Assembly (NCBI RefSeq): GCF_018394335.1
Contig: NZ_CP074572.1
Coordinates: forward strand, 1,922,001-1,986,000
Length of the DNA stretch: 64,000 nucleotides
Direction: 5' to 3'
Source of the DNA: Shewanella dokdonensis
Lineage (GTDB): Bacteria > Pseudomonadota > Gammaproteobacteria > Enterobacterales > Shewanellaceae
In this document: piece after piece, positions 31,545 to 40,189 of the stretch
Layout of the letters: the number at the start of each line of letters is the position of its first letter
How positions within the stretch are numbered: position 1 is the first letter of the stretch
The notes under the pieces: generated by a model
The model's database searches: none
Told to the model about the DNA's origin: nothing
Seen by the model: the letters and a program-made list of their open reading frames with translations, nothing else
Translations under genes and position numbers: made by a program

Positions 31545-31667
31545 GCAAACTGTGAGGCAATAGCGCCGATTAGCTATTTGTTGGCGCTATTGCTGTTGTC
31601 AGCGCCAACATGGTCGTTCGTGAAGGGGGCTTATTTACCTGTGGATGGTGGCTTCTTGCCACGTTAA
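31545..31667 (+). pseudogene. C-terminal remnant of a short-chain dehydrogenase
   Basis: The last 40 codons before the TAA at 31665 end SFVKGAYLPVDGGFLPR, a near-perfect match to the conserved C-terminus of SDR-family oxidoreductases (SFVTGxxLxVDGG). The preceding residues (AIAPISYLLA) also fit. No Rossmann-fold front is present; the region upstream is iorB. It is a deletion remnant, followed by a good terminator that presumably belonged to the lost gene. Confidence 0.6.
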
Positions 31668-31686
31668 GCCATCGGCAATACTGACT

Positions 31687-31710
31687 AAAAGGGTCGTTTG
31701 GCCCTTTTTT
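31687..31710 (+). terminator. Rho-independent terminator
   Basis: A 9-bp stem (AAAAGGGTC / GGCCCTTTT, one G-T pair) with a GTTT loop and a T-tract. It ends transcription of iorAB and the dehydrogenase remnant. Confidence 0.85.
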
Positions 31711-32152
31711 ATGGGCTAATTGTTTAGTTAAGATAACGAATGATGAGCTTTCTAGTTTAAATAATTAGTATTATTGAACAGCACTCGTAGACTCGTTGGT
31801 GATTCATCCATGCAGACCGCTCGGTCGAGTGCGTCGGCAGGGAGTGCTTCGTTGTCTTGGGTGCTACAAGCGTGTGACCAGTTCAGTTCCATTGATGCGA
31901 TTGCCCCAGAAAAAACATAATGTCATCATGAACTTGAATCTGAAATTAGGCAATTATCATGCGCGCTAGTTATGCCTAGCGTGCGTGCTGTTTTAACGCA
32001 AAATCCGTAGCATGTCGCACATTGGGACGAGGTTCATCGGCATATTAAGGGCAAACTGAAGTTTTCTGGAAAATGGCCGCTTATTTACCATAGCCATGCC
32101 AACTGGCAGCCAGCGGGAACGCAAAGATTATTCGTCAAAGGGAAAAGACACA
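31711..32152. other. Intergenic stretch of about 440 bases, possibly containing decayed coding sequence
   Basis: No intact gene is seen. On the minus strand, 31752-31892 can encode 46 residues (MELNWSHACSTQDNEALP...) that look protein-like but have no ribosome-binding site or family I recognise. At 31961-31984 a 9-bp hairpin (GCGCGCTAG / CTAGCGTGC, one G-T pair) lies in non-coding sequence. The promoter of the DUF2989 gene should be near the right end. Confidence 0.4.
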
Positions 32153-33031
32153 ATGGTGAGAGACAATACATTAGCGAAGTACGGTTATAGCGTGATGACC
32201 GGGCTATGTATCTTGTGGTTAAGTGGCTGTTCTAAGCCAAGTACGCTGGCAGAGACCTGTCAGGCATCCCCAGAAATTTGCCATGATTTAGATCTTGATG
32301 CGACCTGTCGCGAAAAACGCGAGCCGCTGCTGGCGCTACGCTTGTCGATAAAACAAAATCCGGCGCTGGCACAACAGGATGAAACGCAGTTTCAGCATTT
32401 ACAGTTGGTTGAATCCTATAACCGCTGTCTCGAACGCGCAGCGGGTATTCAACATGTGAATAATCCGCAACTCACCAGTAATTCACAACGCGCTTACGCG
32501 TTAACATCGCTCACTTTGGCGCAGATACAGCAGCAAACCAAAGGGAGCCAGAATCCACATTTGGCTTATTACCACTGGGTACATTTTGGCGACAGCCAAG
32601 CGCTAGCGACCTTGTTGCAAGCCCAACGTAATGGTCAGATCAAAGAGGCTTATATTCTTGCAGGGCTGGCGACTTCACAGCTTAAGACTGAGCCAGAATT
32701 TTCCCGCATGTTATATCTTGAAGCGTTGCGGGATGCCACTCCATCTGAATTTGTTGCAGACTGGTTGCTGGCATTGGCACAGGTAACGCCGGAGCGTGAG
32801 ATTAAGTATCTGTTGCAGAAAACCAACATTGACTTGACGCAACGCAAGGCCGATCAACGCATGATGAGTGTGGAACTCGGTGCCACAGCAGCAGTACAAC
32901 AACAGCTGGATCAACAAGCCTTGGTGTTGGCCAAAGCGCTGTCGGAAGGCTCTTATGCCAGCAGTCATTGGCCGGACTTTCTGGCCGGAGATAAACAGGC
33001 ATGGCTCAGCATTATCAAAGCAGAAGGCTGA
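32153..33031 (+). CDS. DUF2989 family lipoprotein
   Basis: Started at ATG 32153 (MVRDNTLAKYG), about ten bases after AAGGGA, giving 292 residues. A lipoprotein signal peptide ends in the lipobox LSGC (Cys near residue 27), so it should be anchored in the envelope. The body is helical and Gln-rich with paired cysteines early on (CQASPEICHDL, CREKR). The family is known to me mainly from Shewanella and close relatives, with no assigned function. A membrane-anchored protein gene follows 76 bases downstream on the same strand. Confidence 0.78.
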   Translation: MVRDNTLAKYGYSVMTGLCILWLSGCSKPSTLAETCQASPEICHDLDLDATCREKREPLLALRLSIKQNPALAQQDETQFQHLQLVESYNRCLERAAGIQHVNNPQLTSNSQRAYALTSLTLAQIQQQTKGSQNPHLAYYHWVHFGDSQALATLLQAQRNGQIKEAYILAGLATSQLKTEPEFSRMLYLEALRDATPSEFVADWLLALAQVTPEREIKYLLQKTNIDLTQRKADQRMMSVELGATAAVQQQLDQQALVLAKALSEGSYASSHWPDFLAGDKQAWLSIIKAEG

Positions 33032-33107
33032 GTTGGTGCGTCAGGCTATGCCAGCGGTGTGAGTCAGGCTACTATAAAGCCATTATTGATTTTGGCTTAG
33101 GTAAGTC

Positions 33108-33785
33108 ATGCTTCCATCTGTTTCAAGTCCGCGCGCTGCCCAAAAGGGATTCACTGGCATGCAGGTGTTATTACTGCTATTAGTCACCGTGATTATCACC
33201 GTAGGTGTGAGTTTCCTGGTGATCCGTACTTATATTTTCCCTAAGCCACTCACTCCAGTCACGCTGAACGGCAAAGAAGCACAAAAACTAGAGATAAAAT
33301 TGCAGCAGTTGGGCTGGCAAGGCGGTAGTCAGACGCATGCTAAATCCACCAATCAGGAACTAACGCCAGAGCCTTACCGTGAGTCAGACGCTAAACGGCA
33401 GGTAAGCTTTAGCGAAAAAGAAGTGAACTCCATCATTGGTCGCAGCCCTGATTTTGCACATCGGGTGGCGATCGATTTTTCCGATAATCTGGCTAGCGCC
33501 AAGATCCTAGTGCCGATCCCACAGGATTTTCCCATCATGGCAGGCGAGATTTTGCGGGTAAATGCCGGGTTGGATATTCATCTGGATAAAAACCATCGGC
33601 CAGTGGTGGCCTTGGTTGGGGTTAGCCTGATGGGTGTACCTATCCCCAATGCTTGGCTTGGCAATATGAAAAATGTCAATTTAGTCAGTGAGTTTGGTGA
33701 CCGAGGATTTTGGAACACCTTTGCCGATGGTGTTGAAGATATTCAGATCCGCGATGGCGAGCTATACATCAAGTTACGCCAATAA
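33108..33785 (+). CDS. Membrane-anchored conserved hypothetical protein
   Basis: A 225-residue protein with one N-terminal transmembrane helix (about 18-40, MQVLLLLLVTVIITVGVSFLV) and a periplasmic domain. The block SFSEKEVNSIIGRSPDFAHRVAIDFSDNLAS and the later GVSLMGVPIPNAWLGNMKNVNL look conserved. Similar Shewanella proteins carry an arginine N-succinyltransferase label in databases, as I recall; nothing in this sequence supports that enzyme. It may form an operon with the DUF2989 gene. Function unknown. Confidence 0.72.
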   Translation: MLPSVSSPRAAQKGFTGMQVLLLLLVTVIITVGVSFLVIRTYIFPKPLTPVTLNGKEAQKLEIKLQQLGWQGGSQTHAKSTNQELTPEPYRESDAKRQVSFSEKEVNSIIGRSPDFAHRVAIDFSDNLASAKILVPIPQDFPIMAGEILRVNAGLDIHLDKNHRPVVALVGVSLMGVPIPNAWLGNMKNVNLVSEFGDRGFWNTFADGVEDIQIRDGELYIKLRQ

Positions 33786-33823
33786 CCTGTTGTTTAATGG
33801 GGATAAAACAGCAACACCGGGCG

Positions 33824-34384
33824 CTAAGTCATCCGGCGTTGTTTGTCGATGGCGTTATTTTTCGGGCGAAATGCCTTGATTACCGCTTCATTGCATTCCA
33901 AGTAGGGGCCTTCCATCAGATCGATGCAATAAGGAATCGCTGGGAACACCGCATCCAGGCATTCACGGATGGATTTAGGTTTGCCTGGCAGGTTAACAAT
34001 CAGCGTGTCGGCGCGTAATCCCGCAGTCTGGCGTGACAAAATAGCAGTTGGCACATATTGCAGCGACACCTGACGCATCAACTCGCCAAAGCCGGGCATC
34101 ATGCGATCACATACCGCTTCTGTGGCTTCTGGCGTAACATCCCGTTTGGCTGGGCCAGTGCCGCCGGTGGTCACAATCAGGCTGCAACCCTCAACGTCAG
34201 CTAGGCGTTTCAGTGTCGCTTCAATCAGTTCTCGCTCATCAGGGATCACTTCATAGACCGCTTGCCATTCACTGAGCAGATATTCATTGAGGGTATCAAT
34301 AATCGCTTTGCCAGAAAGATCTTCATAAACGCCGGCACTCGCACGGTCGCTGACGGTGACGATACCGATTTTGGCTGTTCCCAT
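33824..34384 (-). CDS. mog: Molybdopterin adenylyltransferase
   Basis: A 186-residue MogA/MoaB-fold protein, usual Mog length. It activates molybdopterin by adenylylation before MoeA inserts the metal. Motifs include IGIVTVSDRASAGVYEDLSG, the nucleotide-binding VTTGGTGPAKRDVTPEAT, the FGELMR block and NLPGKPKSI. It is separate from the moaA-mobAB-moeA cluster 17 kb away but belongs to the same pathway. An NlpC/P60 lipoprotein gene lies just upstream on the same strand. Confidence 0.92.
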   Translation of the reverse strand: MGTAKIGIVTVSDRASAGVYEDLSGKAIIDTLNEYLLSEWQAVYEVIPDERELIEATLKRLADVEGCSLIVTTGGTGPAKRDVTPEATEAVCDRMMPGFGELMRQVSLQYVPTAILSRQTAGLRADTLIVNLPGKPKSIRECLDAVFPAIPYCIDLMEGPYLECNEAVIKAFRPKNNAIDKQRRMT

Positions 34385-34446
34385 AAGAAAACTCCCTAAA
34401 GATGGTGCCCTGGCGCGAGTTTAATCATGCGCTTATAAAAAATATA

Positions 34447-34926
34447 TTAGGGCTGTAAACGTCTGGCCTGCCAGTAATGACGGCGCCAGTAGTCATTGTT
34501 GAGTGAGGAGATAGTCACGCCCTGACTCGTTGAGGCATGCATAAACTCACCGTTGCTCAGGTAGATACCTACGTGACGTCGTATCCGGCCCGTCTTGAAA
34601 AATAGCAAGTCACCGCTACGCAGTTGGGCTCGGGTTACGGCGTAGCCTAATCCGGCCTGTTCTTCTACTGTCCGTGGTAACGACATGGCGAGCAGTTGCT
34701 GATACGTTACGGCGACAAAGCCTGAACAATCAATGCCTTTTTTACTACTGCCGCCAAGACGGTAGGGCACGCCTTGCCATTGTTGTTGTACGGTTTTGAG
34801 GTCATCGGCTGACAGCGGATTGACCACTGGAGCAGCCTCTGGCATGGATGGTTGCGAAGGCGCAGAGCTACAGCCGCTGAGTATCAGCAGTAACGTGAGC
34901 AGCAGCGTTGCGGTAAATGCCTTCAT
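34447..34926 (-). CDS. NlpC/P60 family lipoprotein, putative murein endopeptidase
   Basis: A 159-residue protein with a lipoprotein signal peptide ending ILSGC-SS (Cys near residue 19). A single NlpC/P60 domain follows: GSSKKGIDCSGFVAVTYQQL supplies the catalytic Cys, RRHVGIYLSNGEFMHAST the His. This matches the Spr/NlpC (MepS-like) group that cuts D-Glu-mDAP bonds in peptidoglycan from the outer-membrane side. Size is normal; the role in wall growth or recycling is by family. Confidence 0.9.
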   Translation of the reverse strand: MKAFTATLLLTLLLILSGCSSAPSQPSMPEAAPVVNPLSADDLKTVQQQWQGVPYRLGGSSKKGIDCSGFVAVTYQQLLAMSLPRTVEEQAGLGYAVTRAQLRSGDLLFFKTGRIRRHVGIYLSNGEFMHASTSQGVTISSLNNDYWRRHYWQARRLQP

Positions 34927-35250
34927 GTCTTCCCCAAAATGGTATCAGCGGCATTCTGCCGGAGAGCTTGGAGGCTTGCAACCTGAGATTGGGTTACTGC
35001 CGTTCTCATTTTACCCGTAGCAATGCTATCTCATAGTAAACGGTTACCAACACAGCTGGGTTCTGAAATAAATCTGGAAAGGATTACATGATAAGGCTTA
35101 CTAGCCTTTTCCAGAAAAATAGTAATTTTTAGCTATTTTCCCTAAAATTTGAGTGTTGATGCTATCAGTTTCCAGAAAGTTAGTCACTTCTTTAAGATGT
35201 ACTTTCAATGGAAGGAGAGGCTGATATCTTTCAGCATTAAACTCGCTTTT
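34927..35250. other. AT-rich intergenic stretch at the left side of the IS element
   Basis: About 320 bases without a gene of its own. A 14-codon frame with a good ribosome-binding site starts at 35088 (MIRLTSLFQKNSNF) but is too short to call. The transposase reading frame of the neighbouring IS element runs through its end to a stop at 35101. Composition is more AT-rich than the surroundings. Confidence 0.4.
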
Positions 35251-36151
35251 TGGAATGGCCCGTATTTCATTGACACCCTGATGCCTCAAAATAAGGCTGT
35301 TCAAATTGTCCGGGCTCATACCGCTGAGGTGACTGTGTCTACGCTTACGATTATAAAACACTTCGATATAGTCAAAGATATCGGCTCGAGCTAAATCGCG
35401 TGTTTTATAGATGCGCTTTTTAATCCGTTCTTTCTTCAAAATGCTGAAAAATGATTCGGCTACCGCGTTGTCCCAACAGTTCGCTCTGTGACTCATACTG
35501 GGCATGAGGTCATGAGTCCGATAAAAGCGATGCCCATCGTCACTCCCATACTGAGAGCCTTGATCCAAATGTACCATAACCGTTCCTTTGGGTTTACGTT
35601 TCCAAACAGCCATCAGGAGCGCGTCAATCATAATCTCTCGGGCCAAGGTCGGTTTCATCGACCAACCGACGATATTCCGGGCATATAAATCCATGACCAC
35701 GGCAAGGTATAACCAGCCCTGCCAAATACGTATATTGGTAATGTCTGTCACCCACACTTGATTTGGCGTCTCCCGCTGTAGCAAGTTAGGCGTCACAATT
35801 GAAGGCCGTCCTGCGCCATATCGATGCCGTTTATAGCCCCGGACCGCTTTGATGTCATGAGATGACGCATGATCTTCAGTACGCGATTCTTACCGGCGGT
35901 TTCTCCGAGCTCTCTGAGATCAAGATGGATACGCCGATAACCATAGACTTCATGACTGGCACCATAAGAGTCCCTGATTAGCTTGAGGATACGAAGGTCC
36001 TCCAGCGCTCTATCTGACAGCGGCTGTTCAACCAAAAGTAATAGCCAGCCCTGGCAACACCGAGTACGCGGCACATAACCGCAATGCGAAACATACGACG
36101 ATGTTCGTTAATGAACTGGTACTTTACTCTGGCTGTCTTGCAAAGTACCTT
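35101..36151 (-). pseudogene. IS3-family transposase OrfB, broken
   Basis: Three frames together give a recognisable IS3-type integrase. The N-terminal part is at about 36151-36028 (VKYQFINEHRRMFRIAVMCR), the HTH_21-like part continues to about 35860 (EVYGYRRIHLDLRELGE), and the DDE core runs 35796-35101 with first Asp in VWVTDITNIRIWQGWL, second in VHLDQGSQYGSDD and Glu in CWDNAVAESFFSILKKE. Frame breaks lie near 36027-36028 (one base restores FWLKQPLSDRA) and near 35858-35866. The normal stop is lost and translation would read through the IS end. Confidence 0.8.
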
Positions 36152-36486
36152 GCGGCCTCAGTGTGCCCCTCGGGTATTTTTAAAATATCCCTTTCTTCTT
36201 CAGCACGCTTGAGTTGAGAACGTAATTGAAGGATTTCCTTTTTAGCTTCGAGCAACTCGTTGTCTTTTGAATGCTCGGGTGATGGACGGCAGGCTTTAAC
36301 CCATTTATAAAGGTTGTGCTGGGATACCCCTAAATTCTCAGCAACTTCGCTGATTGAGTATCCCCGGTCAATGACCTGTCTTACTGCTTCATCTTTAAAT
36401 TCGGGGCTATATCTCTGATTGCTCATGGCTGTTCTCCTATGCTCAAATAATAGTCATAGGATGTCTACTGAACGAGGTCCATTCCA
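35251..36486 (-). mobile_element. Degenerate IS3-family insertion sequence, about 1236 bp
   Basis: The element carries an OrfA and a DDE-transposase OrfB on the minus strand. I place the ends by imperfect inverted repeats: at 35251 TGGAATGGCCCGTATTTCAT and, read inward from 36486, TGGAATGGACCTCGTTCAGT, which share TGGAATGG and continue with scattered identity. No clear target duplication is visible (TTT on one side, ATT on the other). OrfB is interrupted by at least two frame breaks, and an 18-base insertion seems to destroy the usual slippery site, so it looks inactive. Confidence 0.75.
36124..36426 (-). CDS. IS3-family transposase OrfA
   Basis: A 100-residue helix-turn-helix protein: RYSPEFKDEAVRQVIDRGYS, ISEVAENLGVSQHNLYKWVK, then a leucine-zipper-like tail (KEILQLRSQLKRAEEERDILK). 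Its end reads ILK-IPEGHTE-AARYFARQPE, where related OrfA proteins as I recall them read ILKKAARYFA. The extra six codons (18 bases, 36158-36175 approx.) interrupt the A6G slippery run used for OrfA-OrfB frameshifting. Confidence 0.82.
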   Translation of the reverse strand: MSNQRYSPEFKDEAVRQVIDRGYSISEVAENLGVSQHNLYKWVKACRPSPEHSKDNELLEAKKEILQLRSQLKRAEEERDILKIPEGHTEAARYFARQPE

Positions 36487-36558
36487 ATTAGCGCCGTTAA
36501 TGCGAGGTGTGAGTGAGGGAGCGCGTGAGCGTTAGCTTTCTAATTATGGAGAAAACTA

Positions 36559-37080
36559 ATGAAAAAATTTATTGGGTTCATTCTCATTGTCGGCAGTTTT
36601 ACAGGTTGCTATGGCGATAGGGTTTTATCTAACTTATTGTTTGATAAGTACTGTAATGAAGAGGGACTTACAGGCCAGTTTATTTACGAGCGTGTCGGGT
36701 TAGGGGACGAGTATTTTATACCAATACCTAAAGATAGACGTGAACTTGTGCGTGTTGATAATGGTTTTTTTATCGATGATAGAAAACTATTAATAGATAA
36801 ACAGCGTTTTATGCAAGATTTTAAGATTAATTGGGTTAAAAAAACTTTGTCACAAATTGGGCCTATTTATATCCAAGAGAAGATCATAGTAAGAAAATCG
36901 GATGGTACGGTATTGAGTAAGTCCGTGAATATTCACAATCAAAAAGGTTGGTTAGCAAAAGGAGTGATTTTAGGAATAACCGACAGAGACTCTTGTCCAA
37001 AGAGGAAAAATGAGTATGACCAGCTTGTTTATAGTTCATCCCATTATGGTTTAGTTAGAAATACATTTTATAAAAAATAA
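36559..37080 (+). CDS. AT-rich hypothetical lipoprotein
   Basis: A 173-residue protein with a short signal peptide (MKKFIGFILIVGSFTGC) whose Cys-17 could be lipidated. The body is rich in Lys, Asp and Tyr; I recognise no domain. Codon use and base composition are clearly more AT-rich than the flanking genes, and the gene sits directly beside the IS element, so it is probably acquired. A good GGAG-like site (TATGGAGAAAAC) precedes the ATG. Confidence 0.65.
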   Translation: MKKFIGFILIVGSFTGCYGDRVLSNLLFDKYCNEEGLTGQFIYERVGLGDEYFIPIPKDRRELVRVDNGFFIDDRKLLIDKQRFMQDFKINWVKKTLSQIGPIYIQEKIIVRKSDGTVLSKSVNIHNQKGWLAKGVILGITDRDSCPKRKNEYDQLVYSSSHYGLVRNTFYKK

Positions 37081-37126
37081 TTTAAAAGGAATTAATTATG
37101 ATTATTCCCGAATTCACCTAGAAAAC

Positions 37127-37165
37127 CACTGACCATACACAGTACAGTCAGTGAGTAATTTTTTT
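37127..37165 (+). terminator. Likely terminator after the AT-rich lipoprotein gene
   Basis: A 7-bp stem (CACTGAC / GTCAGTG) with a 13-base loop is followed, after AGTAA, by seven Ts. The loop is long, so strength is doubtful. Confidence 0.5.
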
Positions 37166-37202
37166 CCAGATTTATTTATGTGTGTAAGATGCTTTTCCTA
37201 CA

Positions 37203-38561
37203 CTAACCCCTCATGGTAACAAACTCCTCGCCACCCGTTGGATGGATGGCGACGACGGCATCAAAATCGGCTTTAGTGGCCCCCATTTTGATAGCAACGC
37301 CAAAGCCTTGAAGAATTTCGTCCATACCAAAGCCGATGCCATGGATGCCCACGACTTTTTGTTCGGGGCCGACACACACCAGTTTCATTTTGCAGGGCTG
37401 GCGGTGTGAGGTGACTGCGGTGTACATGGCGGTAAAACTAGACGTATAAACTTTAACGTTATCTTCGCCGAAACGCGCTTTGGCGTCAGGTTCGCTCAGC
37501 CCCATAGTCCCTATGGGTGGATGGCTGAACACCACGGTGGGAATGTTTTCGTAATCCATTTTTGCTTGTGGCATGCCGCCAAATAGCCGTTCCGACAACA
37601 GTCTTCCCGCTTTGACGGCCACGGGTGTTAGTTCCACACCACCCGCCATGATATCACCTACACAATAGATCCCTTTGGCCGAGGTATTTTGCCAACCATC
37701 GGTAATGATATAACCGTGGGCATCACGTTCTACCTCAGTATGCTCTAAGCCAAGATTAGCCGTGTTAGGCTGCCGACCAATCGCCCAGATCAGGCAGTCC
37801 ACCTGATATTGTTCACCGTTTTCCAGTAATAAGGTCAGGCTGCCATCGCTGTTTTTGCTGATGCTTTTAGGAATGCTTTCGGTATGTAAAGTCGGGCCGT
37901 CTGCGGCCATGGTTTCCACCAGGGTTGCAGACAACATAGGGTCGAAGTTACGCAGTGGCGCATGTTTACGAACAAACAGGTGCGTGTCACTGCCTAATGC
38001 GTGCAGTACTCCGGCGATTTCGACGGCAATATATCCGGCACCAATTACGGCAACCCGTTTAGGTTGTTGGCGCAGAGCGAAAAAACCATCGGAATCTATG
38101 CCGTATTCGGCACCGGGGATCTCTGGAATGGTTGGCCGTCCGCCAGTTGCTAGCAGAATGTGGTCGGCACTGTACTGCTCGCCGTTTACCTCAATGGTGT
38201 GGTTATTGATGAACTTGCCGTAGCCTTGAACCAGTGTCACCTGGTTGTTTGCTAAGCCGCGCTCATAAGAACCGTGGATGCGGTCGATATAAGCTTCGCG
38301 GCTCTGTACCAGCGTATTCCAGTCAAAGCGATTAATGCTGACATCAAAACCGTAGTCGGCGGCGTACAGTTTCATCGCCTCCGCAATATGCGCCCCGTAC
38401 CACATCACTTTTTTGGGAACACAACCCACGTTGACACAGGTGCCGCCCAGTTGTTTTGCTTCTATCAGCAACACTTTGGCGCCACGCATTGCCGCGCGAT
38501 TAGCAGAAGCGATGCCGCCGCTGCCAGCTCCGAGGCAGATATAGTCGAAATGTTGGGTCAT
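37203..38561 (-). CDS. gorA: Glutathione-disulfide reductase
   Basis: A 452-residue flavoprotein of standard length that reduces oxidised glutathione with NADPH in the cytoplasm. The FAD-binding [14 protein letters not shown] opens the chain. The redox-active pair Cys42/Cys47 lies in [13 protein letters not shown]. The NADPH site is [15 protein letters not shown], with basic residues VRKHAPLR that favour NADPH. The C-terminal catalytic HPTGGEE is intact. It stands alone on the minus strand and fits gorA of Shewanella, near prlC. Confidence 0.95.
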   Translation of the reverse strand: MTQHFDYICLGAGSGGIASANRAAMRGAKVLLIEAKQLGGTCVNVGCVPKKVMWYGAHIAEAMKLYAADYGFDVSINRFDWNTLVQSREAYIDRIHGSYERGLANNQVTLVQGYGKFINNHTIEVNGEQYSADHILLATGGRPTIPEIPGAEYGIDSDGFFALRQQPKRVAVIGAGYIAVEIAGVLHALGSDTHLFVRKHAPLRNFDPMLSATLVETMAADGPTLHTESIPKSISKNSDGSLTLLLENGEQYQVDCLIWAIGRQPNTANLGLEHTEVERDAHGYIITDGWQNTSAKGIYCVGDIMAGGVELTPVAVKAGRLLSERLFGGMPQAKMDYENIPTVVFSHPPIGTMGLSEPDAKARFGEDNVKVYTSSFTAMYTAVTSHRQPCKMKLVCVGPEQKVVGIHGIGFGMDEILQGFGVAIKMGATKADFDAVVAIHPTGGEEFVTMRG

Positions 38562-38675
38562 GTGATAACTCCCGTGCTTGTCTATCTGTTGCCGCTAGTA
38601 GCAGCCGTTGCTGCCATCAAGACCGCCATTGTAGGGAGAAATGTTGCCGCTGACCAGCGGCGTAATGATTGCGCA

Positions 38676-39122
38676 CTAGAGGCGGCAACGTGACAGGTCG
38701 GCACTGCTGGGGCCGCCATTAGCGCACTTTAAACATGACCATTGTTGTTGGTACTGTGACAGTTCTGCTTGCAGGTAACCGTCAATGTGGCTGCTACTTT
38801 GCAGACGATTTTTTAGATTTGTCATGCGCTTATGTAACCAGCGGCAACTGGCATCGTCGGCAATAGCGGGGGTGGATTGGGACGCGGCTTGGCGTGACTT
38901 TTGGCTACTTCCTGAGGTGATAACTGGCGTTACCGCCTCAGATGACTGATATTCCAATGCGGCCTTGAACTGTGTGGGGATTGGCAGCGGCTTGCCATCA
39001 GCATCAACGGCGCGGTTTTGTGGCCTTGGGGTCCGGTTATTGAGTTCGGTTGCGGTTAATGCTGTGACAAACGCCACATGAAATACCGTGATAAAGATGA
39101 TGAGCAGTTGTTGGCGGCGCAT
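38676..39122 (-). CDS. Hypothetical secreted protein
   Basis: The start is set at ATG 39122 (MRRQQLLIIF), preceded by GGGAGGCAAGGA, giving 148 residues; an upstream ATG lacks such a site. A signal peptide or membrane anchor spans about residues 4-24. Then comes a Ser/Thr/Pro-rich segment and a C-terminal helical part with four cysteines (CRWLHKRM, WSCLKCANGG, LSRCRL). No family is recognised. Confidence 0.6.
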   Translation of the reverse strand: MRRQQLLIIFITVFHVAFVTALTATELNNRTPRPQNRAVDADGKPLPIPTQFKAALEYQSSEAVTPVITSGSSQKSRQAASQSTPAIADDASCRWLHKRMTNLKNRLQSSSHIDGYLQAELSQYQQQWSCLKCANGGPSSADLSRCRL

Positions 39123-39199
39123 TCCTTGCCTCCCGAGAGGTCGTTCCATCGACCGTGGAAGTTTAGGTGCCGAGTCGTGTTATTGCCAGTTGCTAGTGC

Positions 39200-39910
39200 T
39201 TAGAAACGATAACTCAGCACTATGCCACCAAATGTTTGATTGGGATCATCTATGCAATCTTCATCGCGCGCTTGTTGTTCAATATCGCCTTGGCCAAGGC
39301 TGCGATTGAGCTGCAGTGCCACGTTTAGTTGTTCGGTGATGTCGTAAGCCGCTTCTACGCCAAACTGAAAGTTGTTACGACCATCGTGACGCCGCGAGGC
39401 AAATCCCATGTCCCAGCCCTGCATGATGTAAGGTGAGATGGTGAGATGTTCAGCGGCTTGCCAACTGCCAGTAAGACTGAATTCTACAAATGCCCCATGC
39501 GCTTCTGTGGCGTAGGTATATGCTAGGTTGGGTGTCAACCAATCAACACCATTGTAAGAGAGTTCGGCAGACAGTTCGTTGTCGCTACACCGCTCATCCC
39601 CGAAAAATTCCAGCCGTTTATATCCGGTTGCCAAGGCAAAATCGGCGGGAAGTGTGAATTGATACATGAACCCTAAATTCAGCTCTACAAAATTGCGGCT
39701 ATCGCCAAAGCCTTGGCGTTCATACCATAACCAGGCGCCATCGGTATGCTCGATACCACTCCAGGCAATACCACTGTGTGGCAGGTTGTTGCGTCCTTCT
39801 GAGACATAATGGCTTTGCCAATCCATATAGACCATTGTTTCGCTGTCATTACTGGCAAACGCCGTACTTGCTGCCAGCAGCGACAATGCTGCTATTACGC
39901 ACTTCATCAT
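39200..39910 (-). CDS. Outer-membrane porin-like protein (TorF/Gcw_chp-like)
   Basis: AAGAAGG six bases ahead supports the ATG at 39910 (MMKCVIAALSLL), giving 236 residues. A signal peptide ends at AFA-SN. The mature chain has about ten to twelve amphipathic strands and ends in GGIVLSYRF with C-terminal Phe, so it is an outer-membrane barrel. Repeated patterns such as VELNLGFMYQF and FGVEAAYDITEQLNVALQLN resemble the TorF/Gcw_chp porin group, but the match is by feel only. It lies divergent from prlC. Confidence 0.65.
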   Translation of the reverse strand: MMKCVIAALSLLAASTAFASNDSETMVYMDWQSHYVSEGRNNLPHSGIAWSGIEHTDGAWLWYERQGFGDSRNFVELNLGFMYQFTLPADFALATGYKRLEFFGDERCSDNELSAELSYNGVDWLTPNLAYTYATEAHGAFVEFSLTGSWQAAEHLTISPYIMQGWDMGFASRRHDGRNNFQFGVEAAYDITEQLNVALQLNRSLGQGDIEQQARDEDCIDDPNQTFGGIVLSYRF

Positions 39911-40189
39911 GGAGACCTTCTTACTGACCTGCATCTGTTGACGGGGTCATTGTATTAACAGCTCCATAACTGTAAATAATAATAACTCTTATTTATGATC
40001 GCAAAAGCATTACTGATAATTGCCGAATATATGAACAATAATTTGTGACTTAGCTCCGCGACCTGCCGCTGTGTCCCTGTTAGAGGACGACTCGTGCCAC
40101 TAAGTTGTTGTGCAATTACCTTGATAAACAGCGAGTGAGGCCTTATCTATAGACACATTGCCTAGCATCATTTTTACTAAGGACTGACC

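Noticed and set aside
31961..31984. Hairpin GCGCGCTAG/CTAGCGTGC, considered as terminator or recombination site
   Set aside because: No proper T-tract, no coding sequence ending nearby and no second copy that would suggest an attachment or integron site.
35088..35132. 14-codon frame with good ribosome-binding site next to the IS element
   Set aside because: Too short and without hydrophobic or leader-peptide features; could be a truncated gene start but cannot be supported.
37098..37121. Seven-codon frame MIIPEFT after AAGGA
   Set aside because: Too short to support; no regulatory structure such as an attenuator follows that it could control.
39973..39995. AT-rich inverted repeat TAAATAA...TTATTTA between the porin-like gene and prlC
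   Set aside because: Low complexity and wrong spacing for a Fur or other known operator; likely chance in an AT-rich promoter region.
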